From assembly GCA_001777915.1 (NCBI GenBank), contig MFFN01000007.1, positions 1 through 64,000 of the forward strand: a DNA stretch of 64,000 nt, given 5' to 3'. Below, one piece after another: positions 60,626 through 64,000 of the stretch. How positions within the stretch are numbered: the stretch's first letter is position 1; every line of letters begins with the position of its first letter. The notes under the pieces were generated by a model. That model saw only the letters and a list, made by a program, of their open reading frames with translations. It was not told where the DNA came from and searched no databases. The position numbers and the translations under genes were made by a program. The stretch comes from Candidatus Edwardsbacteria bacterium RifOxyA12_full_54_48. GTDB lineage: Bacteria; Edwardsbacteria; AC1; EtOH8.

Positions 60626-62694
60626 GATTTAAAAAGGCCCTGGCGACGGTGGTGCTGCCCATCTGCTTGGCGTTGTCCCTGACCAGTTGCGGCAAGAAAC
60701 TTCCCACCGCGGTGATTTCAGACCAGGGGTATCCCCGCACAGTGCTGGTGGAGCTATTCACCTCCGAATTCTGCACCAACTGCCCGACGGCCGATCGGGC
60801 CGCCGAACGCCTGGCCGCCGAGATGGGTGATTCCCTATGTCTGGTCGAAATGCATCCCAATAATTTCCTGTCGCTGGGTGACAGCCTGGGGACTGCGGCG
60901 GCCGACACCCTGGCCGGTGACTACCAATCCGGCCTATCGGTGACAGGACTTCCCTTCTTCTCCTGCGACGGGCTGGAGAATATGCTGGGAACCTCGGTCG
61001 ACGACGAGGCCACCTATCAAAGCTACCGCCAGCTGGCGGATATCCGCAAGATCATCAAAAGCCCATTGAAACTGAACCTCGCCGCCCAGCTGGACCAGGA
61101 TGCCATAATCTACTCCGCCCAGATAACCGCCGGCGGTTCTGTGCCGCAAAACGGCGATCTGGGGCTGGTCCTGCTGGTGGTGGAGGATTCGGTCAGCGCC
61201 TACGGCAAGGTGTTCCGTTATGTGGCGCGTTCGCTGGCCCCCAATACTGAAGGCGACCGGCTAGATATTCTGCCGGCATCGACAGTTTCCCGAGCGGGCA
61301 GCATCATAAAGAATTCCGGGTGGCTGCCCTGGCGGCTGTCCCTTATTGCTTACGTACGCAACAATGACACCAGGGAGATCGTCCAGGCGGCCAGGGTCCG
61401 CATCTATGCCGCCACCACCGCCCCGGCAGCGCCCGCCTTGAATCTGCCGGTTGATGATGCGGTAAATCTGGCCCTGAGCCCGACCCTGAGCTGGCTGGCC
61501 AGCAGCGGCGCGGCCAGCTACACCCTGCAGTACGACACCGACAGCCTGTTCGGCGGGGCGGTATCCCAGAGCGGACTGACCGGGACCAGCCTGCAGATAA
61601 AAGGCCTCGGTAACGCCACCACCTATTACTGGCGGGTAAACGCCAGCAACAATGCCGGAGTATCCGGGTGGTCGGCGATCCGTTGCTTTACCACCACCGC
61701 CACTGCTTTGCCGGTTAAGCCGGTTCTGAATGCGCCGGCGAACGGCGACACCGGCGTCAGCAAAAGTCCCACTTTGATCTGGACTGCCAGCAGCGGGGCT
61801 TCAAACTACGGACTGCAGGTGGCTACCAACAATTCTTTCCATCCCGCCAGCATGATCTATTCCCAATCAGGACTGACCGGCACCGGCCAGTCGATCCTGG
61901 GGCTTGATCCCGGGATCGACTATTACTGGCGGGTCAATGCCTCCAATATCGCCGGGACATCAGCCTGGTCGGAGACCTGGTCCTTCACCACCACTACCAA
62001 TCCGGCCCCCGAACCTCCGGTCTTGGTCTGGCCGGCCAACGGCGAGCTGAACTCCGGCACCAGTCCGGCGCTAAGCTGGAGTTCCAGCTACGGGGCCTAC
62101 AGCTATGCCCTGCAGGTCTCGCCCAGCAGCGACTTTCGGAGCCTGGTATACTATCAAAGCGGATTGCCCGATACCAGCCGCTCCGTTGCCGGCCTTGACT
62201 CCCTGACCACCTATCACTGGAGAGCCAACGCCTCCAACGTTTACGGAGCCTCCGGCTGGTCCGATGCCTGGACCTTCACCGATGCCAGGGGGTACGGCTT
62301 CTCCCGGCTGATCTCGCCGGACTCGGCCACCAGGCTGCCGGACACCATCATCAGCTACAGCCTGTCCGACCCGGAAACCCCGGAGCTGGGGTTCCATATC
62401 TATCTTGCCAATCTCTCTTCCAAGATGAACATCTATGCCCAGGCCCCCACTTCGCTGAACTCCGATCCCCTTTTGTTCTGGGGATTCCTATGCACCGAAA
62501 CCGGCTGCCAGGGGCCCAACGGGATCGCCACTGCAGTATTCAATGCCGGGACCACCCAGCACTGGACGGTGCATTTTAACTTCAACACCTTGCCGCCTCC
62601 GGAAGGACTGCATTCCTTGATATTAAAGTTATGGGCCGCCGACAATCCGTCGCATATCATGACCCGTCGGCTGTATCTGGAGGTGCTGCCGTGA
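60622..62694 (+). CDS. Omp28-like lipoprotein with thioredoxin-fold domain and fibronectin-type repeats
   Basis: 690 residues. The signal peptide has lipobox LTSC (Cys23). The N-terminal domain (about 35-260) has VLVELFTSEFCTNCPTADRA, a CxxC thioredoxin-like site as in Omp28-related proteins. Three fibronectin type III-like repeats (about 265-350, 360-450, 455-550) each hold a YYWRVNASN or YHWRANASN motif. A beta-rich C-terminal domain follows. It is probably exposed on the outer membrane. It overlaps the TlpA-like gene (ATGA) and the following outer-membrane protein gene (GTGA), so a redox partnership with TlpA is plausible. Confidence 0.85.
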   Translation: MRFKKALATVVLPICLALSLTSCGKKLPTAVISDQGYPRTVLVELFTSEFCTNCPTADRAAERLAAEMGDSLCLVEMHPNNFLSLGDSLGTAAADTLAGDYQSGLSVTGLPFFSCDGLENMLGTSVDDEATYQSYRQLADIRKIIKSPLKLNLAAQLDQDAIIYSAQITAGGSVPQNGDLGLVLLVVEDSVSAYGKVFRYVARSLAPNTEGDRLDILPASTVSRAGSIIKNSGWLPWRLSLIAYVRNNDTREIVQAARVRIYAATTAPAAPALNLPVDDAVNLALSPTLSWLASSGAASYTLQYDTDSLFGGAVSQSGLTGTSLQIKGLGNATTYYWRVNASNNAGVSGWSAIRCFTTTATALPVKPVLNAPANGDTGVSKSPTLIWTASSGASNYGLQVATNNSFHPASMIYSQSGLTGTGQSILGLDPGIDYYWRVNASNIAGTSAWSETWSFTTTTNPAPEPPVLVWPANGELNSGTSPALSWSSSYGAYSYALQVSPSSDFRSLVYYQSGLPDTSRSVAGLDSLTTYHWRANASNVYGASGWSDAWTFTDARGYGFSRLISPDSATRLPDTIISYSLSDPETPELGFHIYLANLSSKMNIYAQAPTSLNSDPLLFWGFLCTETGCQGPNGIATAVFNAGTTQHWTVHFNFNTLPPPEGLHSLILKLWAADNPSHIMTRRLYLEVLP

Positions 62695-64000
62695 GATATT
62701 TTGTTTTAACTGTTTGTCTTATGGCCTTGGCCGGCGAAGCCGCGGCCTGGGACCTTTCCGGCGGCAACCAGGCGGCCATCTGGGTCTCCCAGGCCGATAC
62801 CGACAGCCTCTACAATGTGCTGCATTACCGGGAAGGGTGCGACCTGCGGCTGTCCGGCGATCTCAAGGATCACATCAAGCTTGACGCCGGGCTGAAGTTT
62901 TTATACGACCAGGAGCGCTGGGACGACCAGCCGGTGTTCTCCGGGATCTCCCGGCGGTATCTTCAGCTGAAGACCGAAAATCTATCGGCCAGGGCCGGGA
63001 CCTATTACGCCACTTTGGGGCGGGGCCTGGTGCTGAACTGCGTCAACCAGCAGGCGGCCAAGGTCGACCGGTATCTGGACGGCGGCCTGGCCTCGGCTTC
63101 CTGGGAAGACCTGGGCGATGCCCGGCTGCTGTTCGGCCGGATCATGGAAAACACCGTGGAGCTGGACACGGCCAAGACCTATTTCGGGACCGAGATAAAG
63201 CTGACCAGGTTATCTTCAGCAACAGTAGGATTGGCCTATCTGAGGTCAAATGCTGCCGGGCCGGCTTTGGACCCTTCCTTCGGCAAGCCGGCCGACGAGC
63301 AATACAGCGGAAGCCTGGGCGGAACGCTCGGCCCGGTGGACCTTTACGGGGAGTACGCCGGCCGGCGCACCTACGGGCGGCTGTCCCCTTCGGCCGGCTG
63401 GGTGGGGATAGAGGATGTCAACGGCCACGCCTTTTACGGCAGCCTGACGGCCGCCTATGCCGGGCTGGGAGCAATGATGGATTTTAAAAAATATCGGGAC
63501 TTCGACGCCGCCATAAATGCGCCGCCGCCCTGCAACCGGGAGGGCCGGCTATTGAACAACGGGCAGGACGAGTATGGCTTTCAAACCGACCTGACGGCCA
63601 CCCCCTGGGCTTGGCTGGAATTGCACGGTAATGCATCCTGGGCAAGGACCAGGGACCAGAGGGAGGATATAATGTCAATTGAAGGCCTGTCGTATTCCGG
63701 CAGCCAAAAATGGCAGGATGTTTTTGTGGAGGGCCGGTGGGAGGTCCGGGAGAACCTTCTCCTCAATGCCGAGGGACGGCTGAGACGGGAGGACAACCTG
63801 CAGCCCGATATCATCAGAAAAAAATATATGGGGGCCTCGGCCGGGATGGTATGGAAATACCATGGCTTCCGTACCCTGTCGGTCAAAGCCGGAGGCAACC
63901 GCTACAGGAATATCTATGATATGAGAAGGCTTTATTATGACGAGGTCCTGGCCGAGCTGGGCTGGGTTCCTTTTGCCTGGCTGAATGTCTTTGCCAATGC
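62691..64000 (+). CDS. Outer-membrane beta-barrel-like protein, DUF6029-like (partial, runs off the window)
   Basis: An open frame from GTG 62691 to the window end, at least 436 residues, with no stop. The GTG overlaps the TGA of the previous gene. The signal peptide begins RYFVLTVCLMALAGEAAAW. The mature part alternates hydrophobic and polar residues, with aromatic-ended strands (RYLQLKTENLSARAGTYYAT, then LGRGLVLN). The text around RAGTYYATLGRGL resembles the DUF6029 group of FCB outer-membrane proteins. Function unknown; together with the two preceding genes it may form an envelope export or redox unit. Confidence 0.75.
   Translation, partial: MRYFVLTVCLMALAGEAAAWDLSGGNQAAIWVSQADTDSLYNVLHYREGCDLRLSGDLKDHIKLDAGLKFLYDQERWDDQPVFSGISRRYLQLKTENLSARAGTYYATLGRGLVLNCVNQQAAKVDRYLDGGLASASWEDLGDARLLFGRIMENTVELDTAKTYFGTEIKLTRLSSATVGLAYLRSNAAGPALDPSFGKPADEQYSGSLGGTLGPVDLYGEYAGRRTYGRLSPSAGWVGIEDVNGHAFYGSLTAAYAGLGAMMDFKKYRDFDAAINAPPPCNREGRLLNNGQDEYGFQTDLTATPWAWLELHGNASWARTRDQREDIMSIEGLSYSGSQKWQDVFVEGRWEVRENLLLNAEGRLRREDNLQPDIIRKKYMGASAGMVWKYHGFRTLSVKAGGNRYRNIYDMRRLYYDEVLAELGWVPFAWLNVFAN

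Overview
The window reads as a chromosomal segment of an uncultured diderm (Gram-negative type) bacterium. Evidence for an outer membrane: a PilQ secretin, an ExbB/ExbD/TonB cluster, an MsbA-like exporter beside a heptosyltransferase-family enzyme, an Omp28-like lipoprotein and a beta-barrel-like protein at the right end. Three secreted proteins end in the FlgD-like/type IX-style C-terminal domain typical of the FCB group and allied candidate phyla (Edwardsbacteria, TA06, WOR-3 and similar). That is the best guess for the lineage, but no rRNA is present to settle it. Most genes are GC-rich. Several islands are clearly AT-rich (about 12.3-15.3 kb, 28.0-28.4 kb, 37.6-39.0 kb, 56.9-57.5 kb) and look acquired or fast-evolving. 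Many intergenic gaps carry near-consensus sigma-70 promoters (TTGACA, 17 bp, TATAAT) and good hairpin terminators.

Layout. 0-1.6 kb: a tyrosine recombinase whose reading frame runs into a tRNA-Thr gene, with the tRNA 3' end repeated twice more downstream. 1.6-12.2 kb: amino-sugar synthesis (GlmM-like, GlmS), a soluble-adenylyl-cyclase-like double cyclase/ATPase, HflX, an MFS transporter, a DUF2520 protein and a PstS-like lipoprotein. 12.3-17.1 kb: an AT-rich group of secreted proteins ending in a 1234-residue mosaic. 17.1-22.6 kb: a TPR lipoprotein, ExbB, two ExbDs, TonB and a cyclophilin lipoprotein. 22.6-31.6 kb: a sigma-54 activator overlapped by a PknK-like kinase/ATPase/TPR protein, divergent from a secreted clostripain-family protease that has a candidate sigma-54 promoter. 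31.7-40.8 kb: a glycosyltransferase and the anaerobic ribonucleotide reductase locus. 40.8-47.6 kb: a lipoprotein, a small HTH protein, pilMNOPQ, rpsT and scpB. 47.6-57.5 kb: a CBS protein and a DUF502 protein, an ABC exporter, glycosyltransferase family 9, a secreted endonuclease I, an ABC-F ATPase, an amidohydrolase and a lipoprotein. 57.5-58.6 kb: a non-coding repeat cluster and a CAU-anticodon tRNA. 58.8-64 kb: a metallophosphatase, a TlpA-like protein, an Omp28-like lipoprotein and a partial outer-membrane protein.

The most striking observation is a split class III ribonucleotide reductase. NrdD (33563-35992) stops right after its zinc-binding cysteines, where the glycyl-radical loop should begin. 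A separate 95-residue protein 3.2 kb downstream (39182-39469) carries the missing glycyl-radical motif (RVTGYF) and the following C-terminal segment. It is followed by a glutaredoxin-like protein and the NrdG activase. Between the two halves sit a CreD-like gene flanked by direct repeats and an AT-rich three-gene module that may be a phospholipase-D-like defence or mobile cassette.

The second candidate system is a signalling circuit: a PknK-like kinase translationally overlapped with a GAF/AAA+/Fis sigma-54 activator, next to a sigma-54-type promoter driving a large secreted cysteine protease. Repeated and inverted elements lie in the shared control region.
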